Part shown: positions 37,341-46,063 of the stretch, in pieces | Numbering within the stretch: the first letter of the stretch is position 1 | Layout of the letters: every line of letters starts with the position of its first letter | Assembly: GCA_964423425.1 (NCBI GenBank) | Contig: CAYRES010000004.1 | Location: forward strand, 124,001 to 188,000 | From: CAYRES01 sp964423425 | Lineage (GTDB): Bacteria > Actinomycetota > Thermoleophilia > RBG-16-64-13 | DNA length: 64,000 bases | Reading direction: 5' to 3' | Made by a program: the position numbers and the translations under genes | The notes under the pieces: model-generated | The model's input: only the letters and a program-made list of their open reading frames with translations | Told to the model about the DNA's origin: nothing | The model's database searches: none

Positions 37341-38321
37341 ATGACGGCGCTGTTGATAGACGGAAGAGCGGTGTCCATGCAGCTGCGGCAAGAACTCACC
37401 GCTGAGCTGGAGCACCTTGCCACCATGGGGATAGTACCGAGTCTAGCCACGATACATGTGGGCGGGGATGCCGGTGCAGCAGTGTACCAGCAGGCCTTAC
37501 AGGCATACTGCGAGAAGTTGGGTCTGGGGTACAGGCATGTGGCCTTTCCTTCCCAGGCAGAAGCGGGCGAGGTACTCGCCTGCGTGCGTGAACTGAACGC
37601 GAATGAAGAGGTCTCGGGAGTGCTCCCCCTGCGTCCCTTCCCCGACGTGTCCTTGGAGCGTGAAGTTCTCGCGGCGCTCGATGTGCGAAAAGATGTCGAT
37701 TGCCTCCACCCTTGGTCGTTGGGCGAACTGGCACTGGGTCGCCCCACCTTCGTATCCGCCACCCCAGCGGCCTGCATGGAACTCCTGGATCATCATCTGC
37801 GCCTTCAGGGCCTCGACCCCGATACCGGGTTTGAGGGGGCGTCGTTCTGTGTGGTCGGCCGTTCGAGCAGTGTGGGTAGGCCTCTGGCTCTTCTGGCCCT
37901 CAACCGCAATGCCACGGTGACTATCGTGCACACGGGCACGGGCAGAGCCGGCACACTCGCGACGCATACTTCCGGCGCCGATTACTTGGTGGTGGCGGCG
38001 GGAGTGCCCGGCTTCATCGGTGCAGAACACGTGAAGCCCGGTTCCGTCGTGCTCGATGTGGGCATCAATCAAGTGTGGTCGTGCCCTCATTGCGGCTACG
38101 CCGACCGGAATCCGGAGGGTCCCTGTGCCCGTTGCGGCGGCGACCTCGATGGAGCCGAGTCGTCAATCGTGGGCGACGTGAGATTCGATGAAGTTAGGGA
38201 GAAAGCGGCCGCTGTGAGCCCGGTTCCCGGTGGTGTGGGCGCAGTGACCAACGCCATGCTGGCGCGAAACGTCATCCGGGCGGCTGCCGCCCTCCGCCGG
38301 GCCGGAGAACGGGAGGGTTGA
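37341..38321 (+). CDS. folD: Methylenetetrahydrofolate dehydrogenase (FolD), atypical
   Basis: FolD normally both dehydrogenates methylene-THF and hydrolyses methenyl-THF. This 326-residue version aligns without gaps to E. coli FolD around the folate site, but the catalytic Lys is Leu53 (YQQALQAYCEKLG) and the Gln of VQLPLP is Leu97; the Asp in KDVDCLHP (Asp120) remains. The dinucleotide motif GRSSSVGRPLA is intact, but the usual Ser-Arg after VTIVH is Thr-Gly, which might favour NAD. A 30-residue insert between DVGINQV and VGDVRF holds four cysteines (248, 251, 262, 265) as a zinc ribbon. It is probably a dehydrogenase only, with FchA doing the other step. Confidence 0.93.
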   Translation: MTALLIDGRAVSMQLRQELTAELEHLATMGIVPSLATIHVGGDAGAAVYQQALQAYCEKLGLGYRHVAFPSQAEAGEVLACVRELNANEEVSGVLPLRPFPDVSLEREVLAALDVRKDVDCLHPWSLGELALGRPTFVSATPAACMELLDHHLRLQGLDPDTGFEGASFCVVGRSSSVGRPLALLALNRNATVTIVHTGTGRAGTLATHTSGADYLVVAAGVPGFIGAEHVKPGSVVLDVGINQVWSCPHCGYADRNPEGPCARCGGDLDGAESSIVGDVRFDEVREKAAAVSPVPGGVGAVTNAMLARNVIRAAAALRRAGEREG

Positions 38322-38361
38322 GGGTGCAGAGCACGTCGTGCGGAGCAGGGAGGATTGGGTA

Positions 38362-39297
38362 GTGAGCTTCGAGCCTTCCGGGGAAAGGTACAAGGGTCGG
38401 ATTCGTGAGGTGCGGTTCGCCGGCTTGGTCCTGGGGGGAGAGGAAGCCTTTCCCTTCCACTACTTCGACGGCGCCATGCCGCATGTGCCCGCAGTGGGCT
38501 TCGAGGTGTGGGACACGCGTCCAGAGGAGTGGCCGCCGGCGCTGATGGACGCCTACGGTGAGGCGCTCGCCGATCCTCTCGCCTGGACACGCAAGGTGGT
38601 GGAGGAGTTCGGCGCCGAAGCTCTGTATCTACGGCTCATGAGTGCCGATCCGCACGGAGAGAATCGGCCCCTCGACGAGGTCGTGACCGGTGCCGTCCGA
38701 GTAGTGGCCTCAGCCAGGGTGCCGGTCATCGTCTCCGGCCCCGGCGACCCCGACACCGACGTGGAAGTGCTACAGGCGGTGGCAGAGGCGCTGAAGGACA
38801 CTCCGGTTCTCCTTGCTTCGGCTGAGGAGTCCAACTACCGGGCTGTTGGTGCTGCCGCCCTGGCATACGGCCATGGTGTGGTGGCTTTCAGCCCCATCGA
38901 TGTGAACCTCGCCAAGCAACTCAACGTACTCTTGGCCCGCCTGGGCGTATCCGAGGACCGGATTCTCATGGATCCCACCTCGGGAGCTCTGGGATACGGA
39001 CTCGAATACTCCTATACCGTGTTCGAACGGAGCCGGCTCGCCGCGCTCACCCAGAACGACACCGCCATGCAGGCTCCTATCGTCGCTGTGGTCGGTCCCG
39101 ATGCCTGGAAGGTCAAGGAGGCGAGGGCGGGCCGTGAAGAGCTCCCGGGCACGGGTGACCCCGAGCTCCGAGCCGTCATGTGGGAGGCACTCACTGCCGT
39201 GCCTCTGATGCTGGCGGGCGCTGAGCTCCTCATCGTCCGACATCCCCGGTCCGCGTGGCTGGTGCGCGAGGTTGCCGGTTTGATGGCTGGGGAGTAG
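38362..39297 (+). CDS. acsD: Corrinoid/Fe-S protein small subunit (CODH/ACS delta)
   Basis: AcsD is the TIM-barrel small subunit of the corrinoid protein that carries the methyl group to acetyl-CoA synthase. The 311 residues show the family pattern: GGEEAFPFHYFDG, YLRLMSADPHGENR, PVIVSGPGDPDTD, LLASAEESNYR, AFSPIDVNLAKQLN and LMDPTSGALGYGLEYSYTV (in parts). GTG 38362 is preferred to 38338 because GGGAGG is eight bases upstream. acsB starts 4 bases after its stop; the large subunit acsC follows acsB. Confidence 0.93.
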   Translation: MSFEPSGERYKGRIREVRFAGLVLGGEEAFPFHYFDGAMPHVPAVGFEVWDTRPEEWPPALMDAYGEALADPLAWTRKVVEEFGAEALYLRLMSADPHGENRPLDEVVTGAVRVVASARVPVIVSGPGDPDTDVEVLQAVAEALKDTPVLLASAEESNYRAVGAAALAYGHGVVAFSPIDVNLAKQLNVLLARLGVSEDRILMDPTSGALGYGLEYSYTVFERSRLAALTQNDTAMQAPIVAVVGPDAWKVKEARAGREELPGTGDPELRAVMWEALTAVPLMLAGAELLIVRHPRSAWLVREVAGLMAGE

Positions 39298-39301
39298 ACC
39301 G

Positions 39302-41497
39302 GTGCCCTGTCTTGCCGAACAGGGCACGTGCCTTTCGACAGGGGGTGGCGCTGGGGTACTTTACGCTCTTCTCGAACAGGCACGCCTCTGCCTTGACGAG
39401 TTCGAGTCAGCACCACCTACAGCGTCTGAAGCCGGCCCTGTGACCCACACGGAGTTCCTGCCGGTGGCTTCGGCAGTCTCGGGGATCGAGATTCGGACTC
39501 CCGGTGACGCGGAGAAGGCGCTCTCCCAGCTGGAGAGAAGAGCGAGACGTTCGCTTGACCGGGGAGCTTTGAATCGGGTCCGGGAGAGGGACTTTGATGG
39601 ATGCGACGAGCGCCTGGGCCTGGTGGGTCTGGCGGCTGCCGAGATCATCGCGGCCGCATGGGTTGGCCGCGGCGCTGTGCGGGAAGCTGGATGTGGGTCG
39701 GAAGCGGGAGATCGGTGGGAACCGGGACTCCTCGACGACCGCCTGGTGCGGTCGTGGACCATGGAGCTCCTGCAGGGCAGGAAGGCCGGAACCGCACTTC
39801 TCATCGGTGAGGCCGCGCGGGGCGACGGTGGAGCGGCCGTCGCCCGTGCTCTCAGGGCGGCGTCACTCATCGTGTTCTCGGCCGCCCCCTGCAGTTCCCT
39901 GTTTGACCCGGGGCCGAGCCGAGAGCCGGGCGGGAGGTCCCCGAGCCGGAGTGAAGCTTTCTTCGCCGGCTTCGCTCTGCGCTTCGCCGCCCTTGCCGGT
40001 GGCCCAGCGGCGTTTGGCCCAGCGGCCCTGGCGGCGTGGATGCGAGGGCGGGCGCCCTTCTTCGCGCTACTTCTCGGTCCTGTGGGCGACAGGGAAGCTC
40101 TTCTTCTTTCGGGACTCCACAGTCTGGGCATTCCCATCATCCGGCGTGACGCGATCGGGCCGCTCGGTAGGGGCGAGTGCCCGGGCGAGGAGCGCAGCAG
40201 CACACCCAACTCGTGGGTGCGTTCTGTGCTGCGGGAGGGCGGCATCCAGGTGCCTGTCGACCCACCGCGTATGCCGGTGGCCTGCGGCCCCGAGTTCGGG
40301 GGGGAGCGCGTGGTCGGAAGGGAGGTGTGCTGGCAACTCGGTTCTCCGCACTGCAACGGGGTGGAAGTCGTGATCGTATCGCGGAACGTGGGCGAGGATG
40401 GAGTGAGGCTGATACCCACCGGTGCGGACAGGGAGATCGCTGCCGGTGCCCGGCTGCCGCTGGGTCTCATGGTGGAAGTGTCGGGCAGAGAGATGCACGA
40501 CGACTTCGCTCCGCTCATGGAGCGCCGACTGCACGAAATCCTGAATTCCGTGCGTGGCCTCGTACACATGGGAGGCAGAGATGATACAGGCCTCGTCGTC
40601 TCCCACGACTCCTGGGCGGCCGGACTGACGCTGGAGCATGTGGCCCTGTATGTTCACGCACGACTGCACTCCCTCTTTGCGCCTGTCGTCGACTGCATCC
40701 GGGTCACCGCCACGACGGAGGGCCGCGCAGTGGAAGAGCTCGCCGGCCGGGCGCGCACATTGTTCGAGAAGCGCGACCGCCGCGCGTGCTCCCTCCGAGA
40801 CGAGGACGTGGACGAGTTCTATTCGTGCGCCATCTGCCAGAGCATCGTTCCGTTCCACGTGTGCGTGCTGAGCCCGGAGCGTCCCGGCCCCTGCGGATGC
40901 TTTACGTGGGTAGACGCGCGTGCCGGCTATCGCCTCGACCCTACCGGTCCCCACCGGCCCATATCGAAGGGGGTGGTGCTCGATGCGAGGCTTGGCAGAT
41001 TCGCCGGGGTCGATTCCTTCCTGCACCGGGCTTCTCAAGGGCGGGTGAATGCAGCGGGCTTGTATTCCCTCATGCATGATCCGGTGAGTTCCTGTGCCTG
41101 TTTCGAGCTTGTGACCGGGATCCTGCCGGCGTGCGGCGGGGTTATGGTGGTGGGCTCACGTGACGAGGGGCCTACCCCAATCGGTCTCAGCCTGTCCGAG
41201 CTCCGGGAGATCGTGGGCGGGGGAACCTCCACGCCGGGTTGTGTGGGTCACTCCAAGCGTTACCTGGTGAGCCGGAAGTATCTGGCCGCCGAGGGGGGCA
41301 TCGCGAGGGTGGTGTGGATGCCGGAACGCCTGAAGAACGAGATGGCTCGGGCGTTGGAAGAGGCCGCAGGAAGGGCCGGATGCGCCGGGCTTCTGGAGAA
41401 GATCGCCACCGAGGCGGTCACGGTGGAGGAAGCCGAACTTCGGGCCTATCTGGAGCACGTGCAGCACCCGGCCCTCACGATGCCGCCTCTGTTGTGA
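39302..41497 (+). CDS. acsB: Acetyl-CoA synthase (CODH/ACS beta subunit)
   Basis: ACS joins methyl, CO and CoA at the nickel A-cluster. The 731-residue length matches the Moorella enzyme (729). The C-terminal catalytic half is well conserved: Cys509, Cys512, Cys521 and Cys531 in FYSCAICQS...HVCV...GPC correspond to the four [4Fe-4S] ligands, and Cys598-Ala599-Cys600 correspond to the Cys-Gly-Cys that holds the distal nickel, with Ala for Gly. RLPLGLMVEVSGREM near residue 384 onwards aligns, but residues 1-330, the CODH-docking part, are Ala/Arg-rich and strongly diverged. GGAG precedes GTG 39302. No CODH catalytic gene is nearby. Confidence 0.92.
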   Translation: MPCLAEQGTCLSTGGGAGVLYALLEQARLCLDEFESAPPTASEAGPVTHTEFLPVASAVSGIEIRTPGDAEKALSQLERRARRSLDRGALNRVRERDFDGCDERLGLVGLAAAEIIAAAWVGRGAVREAGCGSEAGDRWEPGLLDDRLVRSWTMELLQGRKAGTALLIGEAARGDGGAAVARALRAASLIVFSAAPCSSLFDPGPSREPGGRSPSRSEAFFAGFALRFAALAGGPAAFGPAALAAWMRGRAPFFALLLGPVGDREALLLSGLHSLGIPIIRRDAIGPLGRGECPGEERSSTPNSWVRSVLREGGIQVPVDPPRMPVACGPEFGGERVVGREVCWQLGSPHCNGVEVVIVSRNVGEDGVRLIPTGADREIAAGARLPLGLMVEVSGREMHDDFAPLMERRLHEILNSVRGLVHMGGRDDTGLVVSHDSWAAGLTLEHVALYVHARLHSLFAPVVDCIRVTATTEGRAVEELAGRARTLFEKRDRRACSLRDEDVDEFYSCAICQSIVPFHVCVLSPERPGPCGCFTWVDARAGYRLDPTGPHRPISKGVVLDARLGRFAGVDSFLHRASQGRVNAAGLYSLMHDPVSSCACFELVTGILPACGGVMVVGSRDEGPTPIGLSLSELREIVGGGTSTPGCVGHSKRYLVSRKYLAAEGGIARVVWMPERLKNEMARALEEAAGRAGCAGLLEKIATEAVTVEEAELRAYLEHVQHPALTMPPLL

Positions 41498-41616
41498 GGG
41501 GTGGACACCCCGGGCGAACTGTGGCTTCCGGTGTGGCGGACGGCAGGACGTCCTAGTTCCCGCCCTCACGGTCGGCTATCCTTGGGGGAGGAGATGGAAC
41601 GAGAAAGGAGACCGCC
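41498..41616 (+). promoter_or_regulatory. Spacer with possible internal promoter before acsC
   Basis: TATCCT at 41577-41582 is a candidate -10 and AAAGGAG at 41604-41610 the ribosome binding site for GTG 41617. GTGAGGG just after the acsB stop can pair with CCCTCAC at about 41563-41569. Confidence 0.3.
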
Positions 41617-42972
41617 GTGGCCCTGAGTGGGCTACAGATCTTCAAGCTGCTTCCAAAGACGAACTGCAAAGACTGCGGGTATCCCACCTGCATGGCTTTT
41701 GCCATGCAACTCGCCGCCGGCAAGGTCCGCGTGGAGGCGTGCCCTCATCTCCCCCAGGAAGCGGGAGCACAGCTCTCCGACGCTGTCTCTGCCCCTGTGT
41801 CCCGGGTCACAGTGGGGTCAGGGGCAAGCGCTCTGGCGATCGGTGAAGAAACGGTGTTGTACCGGCACGAGAAGCGCTTCGAACACGCTCCCGGGCTGGC
41901 GGTTCTTGCCGGCGGCTCCTTGAGCGACGTCGAATTTGCGGAGCGCCTCGAGGCTTTCTCCGCGCTCACTTTCGAGCGGGTGGGCGAACCGCTTCGCCCG
42001 AACATGCTTGCTATCAGCGCCTCCGACGGCGCCGTACTGGAGGCGCGGGTGGCCCGCGCTGCGTCTTTGGATGCAGCAGTGAAGGCGGCCCTCATCGTGA
42101 TGCACGACGACCCGGCCGTCCTGCGGCGTGCCTGCGCGCCTGTGGCCGACGGGCGTCCGCTCCTGTATGCGGCCGATCCCACGAACTGGCGTGATATGGG
42201 GGCTCTCGCCCGCGATCTGGGGGCGCCGCTTGCGGTGAAGGCCGCGGGCATAGAAGAGCTCATCGGGCTGGTGGAGAAGCTCTCCGGAGCCGGGGTGGAG
42301 CAGCTCGTGCTCGATTCGTCCCCCGTCGATGTGCGGGCCGCTGTGCGAGACCAGGTGTTCGCCCGCCGGGCGGCGGTCAAGAGTCGCCTGCGCTCTCTGG
42401 GCTACCCCACGATCGCCTTTGCCTGCCGTCTTGCCTCCGACCCGGCATTGGCTGCGGTCGTCGCCGGGGTTCTCCTCTGTCGCTACGCCGGCATCATCGT
42501 GCTCGACACCGTGGATCCGGCGCTCTGGCTTCCCCTGTGCGTGCTGAGTCAGAACATCTACACCGATCCCCAGAGACCCATGCAGGTAGAAGAGGGCGTC
42601 TACCCCATCGGGGAGCCGGGCCCGGACAGCCCGGTGCTCGTCACCACCAACTTCTCGCTCACCTACTTCACCGTCTCCGGCGAGGTGGAGGCCAGCCGGG
42701 TGCCGAGTTGGCTGCTGGTGATGAACGCGGAAGGCCAGTCGGTGCTCACGGCGTGGGCGGCGGGCAAGTTCGTGCCGGAGGCCATCGCCGCCTTCATCCG
42801 GCGGAGCGGTATCGAGGAGAAGGTGGGCCATCGTCGGCTCGTCATTCCCGGTTACGTGGCCCAGATAAGCGGGGAACTGGCCGAGGAACTATCGGGGTGG
42901 GATATCGAGGTCGGGGTGCGGGAAGCAGTGGATATCCCCCGCTACCTTCGTTCACTGGTGGGTTCGGGATGA
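41617..42972 (+). CDS. acsC: Corrinoid/Fe-S protein large subunit (CODH/ACS gamma)
   Basis: AcsC binds the corrinoid and a [4Fe-4S] cluster used to reactivate cobalt. The N-terminal cluster motif is intact in the 451-residue sequence: NCKDCGYPTC with a fourth Cys in VEACPHL. A TIM-barrel middle (VMHDDPAVLRRAC, LLYAADPTNW, QLVLDSSPVD) and a C-terminal cobalamin domain (TTNFSLTYFTVSGEVEAS near residue 345; VIPGYVAQISGELAEE) follow. AAAGGAG precedes the GTG start. metV overlaps its stop (ATGA). It pairs with acsD. Confidence 0.94.
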   Translation: MALSGLQIFKLLPKTNCKDCGYPTCMAFAMQLAAGKVRVEACPHLPQEAGAQLSDAVSAPVSRVTVGSGASALAIGEETVLYRHEKRFEHAPGLAVLAGGSLSDVEFAERLEAFSALTFERVGEPLRPNMLAISASDGAVLEARVARAASLDAAVKAALIVMHDDPAVLRRACAPVADGRPLLYAADPTNWRDMGALARDLGAPLAVKAAGIEELIGLVEKLSGAGVEQLVLDSSPVDVRAAVRDQVFARRAAVKSRLRSLGYPTIAFACRLASDPALAAVVAGVLLCRYAGIIVLDTVDPALWLPLCVLSQNIYTDPQRPMQVEEGVYPIGEPGPDSPVLVTTNFSLTYFTVSGEVEASRVPSWLLVMNAEGQSVLTAWAAGKFVPEAIAAFIRRSGIEEKVGHRRLVIPGYVAQISGELAEELSGWDIEVGVREAVDIPRYLRSLVGSG

Positions 42973-43649
42973 TCATCGCCAGGCAGAAACCCTTTACCGA
43001 GGTGCTGGAAGCCCTGGGTGATGCGCGCCGCGTCTACATCGTGGGTTGCGGCGAGTGTGCCACGCAGACGGCCACCGGGGGCGCGGAGGAGGTCGCCGAT
43101 CTGGCGAGGCGTTTGGAGGAAGAGGGCAAGTCGGTGGTCGCGGTCGATGTGGCCCACAGTGTGTGCCAGGAGCTCGACATCAAGCGTCTGTTTCGGGCGC
43201 ACGGGGAGGCCGTGGAGGCTGCCGATGTGTTTCTCGTGCTTTCGTGCGGTGCCGGCTCACAGGCCGTGATCGAAGCCACGGAGAAGAGGGTGGTAGCGGG
43301 TACAGATACGCTCTTCTTGGGCAATGTGAGGCGCCACTTCGACTACCAGGAGAAGTGCTCCCTGTGCGGTGACTGCGTCATCGATCGTTTCGGCGGCGTC
43401 TGCCCGGTCGTGCGTTGCAGCAAGGGCCTGCTGAATGGACCCTGCGGAGGCGCCAACCACGGGCGGTGTGAGGTGGACGATGCTCGGGAGTGCGCTTGGA
43501 CGATCATATACCGTCGCTTGGAGGCACAGGGACGTCTCGATGACCTGCGAACCATTCACGGCCCCAAGGCGTGGGATGGTGTGCAACGCCCCGGCCGGGC
43601 CGACTGGCGGGCGGAGAAGAAGGAGAAGAGGCGACGGAGCGGGGAGTGA
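42969..43649 (+). CDS. metV: MetV, methylenetetrahydrofolate reductase partner subunit
   Basis: MetV is the zinc/Fe-S partner of acetogen-type MetF and is thought to pass electrons to it. The 226-residue protein has an N-terminal Rossmann-like part (VYIVGCGECATQTATGG; VVAVDVAHSVCQELD; LSCGAGSQAV) and a C-terminal cysteine-rich region (KCSLCGDC...GGVCPVVRCSKGLLNGPCGG...GRCEVD). ATG 42969 overlaps the acsC stop; metF overlaps its own stop. The tight coupling supports a MetVF complex. Confidence 0.9.
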   Translation: MIIARQKPFTEVLEALGDARRVYIVGCGECATQTATGGAEEVADLARRLEEEGKSVVAVDVAHSVCQELDIKRLFRAHGEAVEAADVFLVLSCGAGSQAVIEATEKRVVAGTDTLFLGNVRRHFDYQEKCSLCGDCVIDRFGGVCPVVRCSKGLLNGPCGGANHGRCEVDDARECAWTIIYRRLEAQGRLDDLRTIHGPKAWDGVQRPGRADWRAEKKEKRRRSGE

Positions 43650-44614
43650 ACACCTTTCGATGGGCGCTCGAGGCGGGCCGGTTTGTCGTCACCGGCGAGG
43701 TCGGCCCCCCCAAGGGCACCGACGTCCGGCAGATGCAGGACACACTCGACCTCCTCATTCCCGCGGTGGACGCCCTCAATGTCACCGAGAACCAGAGCGC
43801 CGTCATGCGCATGGGCTCCCTCGCCGTCTCCCACGAAGTGGTGCTCAGGGGGGGTGAGCCCATCTGCCAGGTGGCGGGCCGGGATCGCAATCGGCTTGCA
43901 CTGCAGAACGATCTCCTGAGCGCCCATTTCTTGGGCATACGTAACGTGCTTTGCCTCACCGGAGACCACCCTCTGCTGGGCGACCACAAGGCGGCCAAGC
44001 CCGTCTACGATTTTGATTCGGTGAACCTGGTGCAGTGCGTGAAGAATCTGAATGCGGGCCGCGATTGGGCGGGCAATGAACTCCAAGGTGCCACCGACTT
44101 CTTCGTGGGCGCCGTGGTGGCCCCCGACGCCGATCCTCTTGAGCCCCAGTTCATGAAGTTCCAGAAGAAGGTCGAGGTGGGCGCCGACTTCTTCCAGACC
44201 CAGGCGGTATACGACATGGAGGCATTCGCCCGATTCATGGAGCGGGTGCGTAGCCTGGTTGATGGCGGGCGGGTGAAGGTTCTGGCCGGTTTGGTGGTCT
44301 TGGGCAGCGTGGGTATGGCGCGCTACATGAACGACAGGGTCTCCGGCATCCGGGTGCCGCCCGCCGTCCTTTCGGAGATGGAGGATGCCGGCAAGGAGGG
44401 CGCACGTGCGAAAGGCATGGATATCTGTGCCCGCCAGATCCGTTTCTGTCTGGACAACCGTGTGTGTGACGGAGTACACATCATGGCTCCCGGACGGGAG
44501 TCTCTCATTCCCGACATCCTTGCCCTGGCAGGCATCGGTGGGCCGAGTCTGGCACTCGGGGCTGAGGCCCCCGACGATTGCGAGAGGCGAGACGCAGCGA
44601 AAGGATCCCGATGA
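43646..44614 (+). CDS. metF: Methylenetetrahydrofolate reductase
   Basis: MetF reduces methylene-THF to methyl-THF with FAD, the last folate step before methyl transfer. The 322-residue TIM barrel shows FVVTGEVGPPKGTD with the catalytic Glu, ALNVTENQSAV, NVLCLTGDHP and the FFQTQAVYD folate segment. GTG 43646 overlaps the metV stop. The electron donor could be the NuoE/NuoF-like module at the end of the cluster, or ferredoxin; this is inference. Confidence 0.94.
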   Translation: MNTFRWALEAGRFVVTGEVGPPKGTDVRQMQDTLDLLIPAVDALNVTENQSAVMRMGSLAVSHEVVLRGGEPICQVAGRDRNRLALQNDLLSAHFLGIRNVLCLTGDHPLLGDHKAAKPVYDFDSVNLVQCVKNLNAGRDWAGNELQGATDFFVGAVVAPDADPLEPQFMKFQKKVEVGADFFQTQAVYDMEAFARFMERVRSLVDGGRVKVLAGLVVLGSVGMARYMNDRVSGIRVPPAVLSEMEDAGKEGARAKGMDICARQIRFCLDNRVCDGVHIMAPGRESLIPDILALAGIGGPSLALGAEAPDDCERRDAAKGSR

Positions 44615-46005
44615 GCGACACACCTCGCATTGTCATTCTGGGGAGCGGTCCCGGTGGCTACGTGGCCGGCATCAGGGCCGGGCAGCGAGGCGCCGAGGTC
44701 ACAGTTGTCGAGAAGGACCTACTCGGCGGCACCTGCCTCAACTGGGGTTGCATCCCCACCAAAGCTCTTCTGGCGAGCGCCGAGGCACTGCACAAGGCCC
44801 GCTCCGGAGAGGAGTACGGGTTCACCGTGAGCGGTGACATACAACCCGATCTGGGGCGGATGATGGAGCGCAAGGATGCCGTGGTCACGCAGCTTCGTGA
44901 CGGCATCGCCAAGTTGTTCCGAGCTCACGGCGTGACGCTGGTCCGGGGCAGGGGCAGGTTGATCTCACGGGGAGTGGTGGAGGTACAGGGAGAGGAGGGC
45001 ACCACCACGCTGGAGGCCGACCGGGTGATTCTGGCCACGGGATCGGGGGCGGCGGAGCCGCCGTTCTTCGACTTCTCCCAGCCGACTGTGCTCACGTCGA
45101 AGGAAGTCTTCTCGCTGCGTGAGATCCCCGCCTCCATACTGGTGGTGGGTGCCGGAGCCATCGGCTGCGAGTTCGCCTCCTTCTTCAGGGAGCTGGGCGT
45201 AAAGGTGACGCTGGTCGACATCATGCCGCAGGTGCTCCCACAGGAAGACACCCGGCTCGCCCGGCAGTTCCAGCAGGTGCTGCGGAAGCGGGGGGTGGAG
45301 GTGCTCGTCAAGACCAAGGTCGAGCGGATCATCGACTACGGGCCGGACCGCGTCACCGTGGAGTTGACCGAAGGCAAGGAGCTCAGCGCGGCGGCGATCC
45401 TGGTTTCGGTGGGCCGCCAACCCAATTCGGCCGGGCTCGGCCTTGAGGAGGCCGGGGTGAAGACCGACGAGCGTGGTTACGTGCTGGTGAATGAGCGGCT
45501 GGAGACGAGCGCCCCCGGTGTGTACGCCATTGGTGATCTCAACGGTGGTCTTCTTCTTGCCCACGTCGCTTCCTACGAAGGGCTGGTGGCCGTGGAGAAC
45601 TGCCTGGGCGGAGAGAGGGAGCGCGACCTGCGAGCGGTGCCTCACTGCGCCTACTCCTTCCCGGAGATCGCGAGCGTGGGCCTCACCGAGGCACAGGCCC
45701 GAGAAGAAGGTTTGAAGCCGCTCACCGGTACGTTCCGCTTGGGCGCATTGGGCAAAGCCCTTGCTCTCGGCGAAGCGGCCGGCTACGTGCAGGTCGTGGC
45801 CGATGCCGAGTCTGATCGAGTGTTGGGCGCGAACATGATGGGGCCTCACGTGACTGATCTCATCCACGAAGCGGCGCTCGCCATACGTATGGGCTTGACC
45901 ACGAGAGACCTGGGCGATACGGTACACGCGCACCCGACCATCGCGGAGGCGCTCATGGAGGCCGCGCATGACGTTCACGGCGAGTCTGTTCACGTCGCCG
46001 GTTGA
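44611..46005 (+). CDS. lpdA: Dihydrolipoamide dehydrogenase
   Basis: This flavoprotein oxidises dihydrolipoyl groups with NAD. The 464-residue enzyme has GSGPGGYVAGIRA, the redox disulphide GGTCLNWGCIPTKA, the NAD motif VVGAGAIGCEFASFF, YAIGDLNGG and the C-terminal active-site HAHPTIAEAL. ATG 44611 overlaps the metF stop. Clostridial pathway clusters also contain lpdA beside metVF, without a settled function. Here lipA follows, but no lipoyl-carrier gene (gcvH) is in the window. Confidence 0.94.
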   Translation: MSDTPRIVILGSGPGGYVAGIRAGQRGAEVTVVEKDLLGGTCLNWGCIPTKALLASAEALHKARSGEEYGFTVSGDIQPDLGRMMERKDAVVTQLRDGIAKLFRAHGVTLVRGRGRLISRGVVEVQGEEGTTTLEADRVILATGSGAAEPPFFDFSQPTVLTSKEVFSLREIPASILVVGAGAIGCEFASFFRELGVKVTLVDIMPQVLPQEDTRLARQFQQVLRKRGVEVLVKTKVERIIDYGPDRVTVELTEGKELSAAAILVSVGRQPNSAGLGLEEAGVKTDERGYVLVNERLETSAPGVYAIGDLNGGLLLAHVASYEGLVAVENCLGGERERDLRAVPHCAYSFPEIASVGLTEAQAREEGLKPLTGTFRLGALGKALALGEAAGYVQVVADAESDRVLGANMMGPHVTDLIHEAALAIRMGLTTRDLGDTVHAHPTIAEALMEAAHDVHGESVHVAG

Positions 46006-46063
46006 CTGAGCTGCGGCGGCCGCAGGCGCCGGCCGGCACGACAGAGGTACTAGCTGACAGCGC

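Noticed and set aside
39594..40373. 259-codon alternative plus frame inside acsB
   Set aside because: acsB is conserved in its own frame with intact metal ligands downstream; the alternative frame is Arg/Ser/Pro-rich and motif-free. A frameshift in the diverged acsB N-terminus was considered, but the acsB frame stays open at normal full length.
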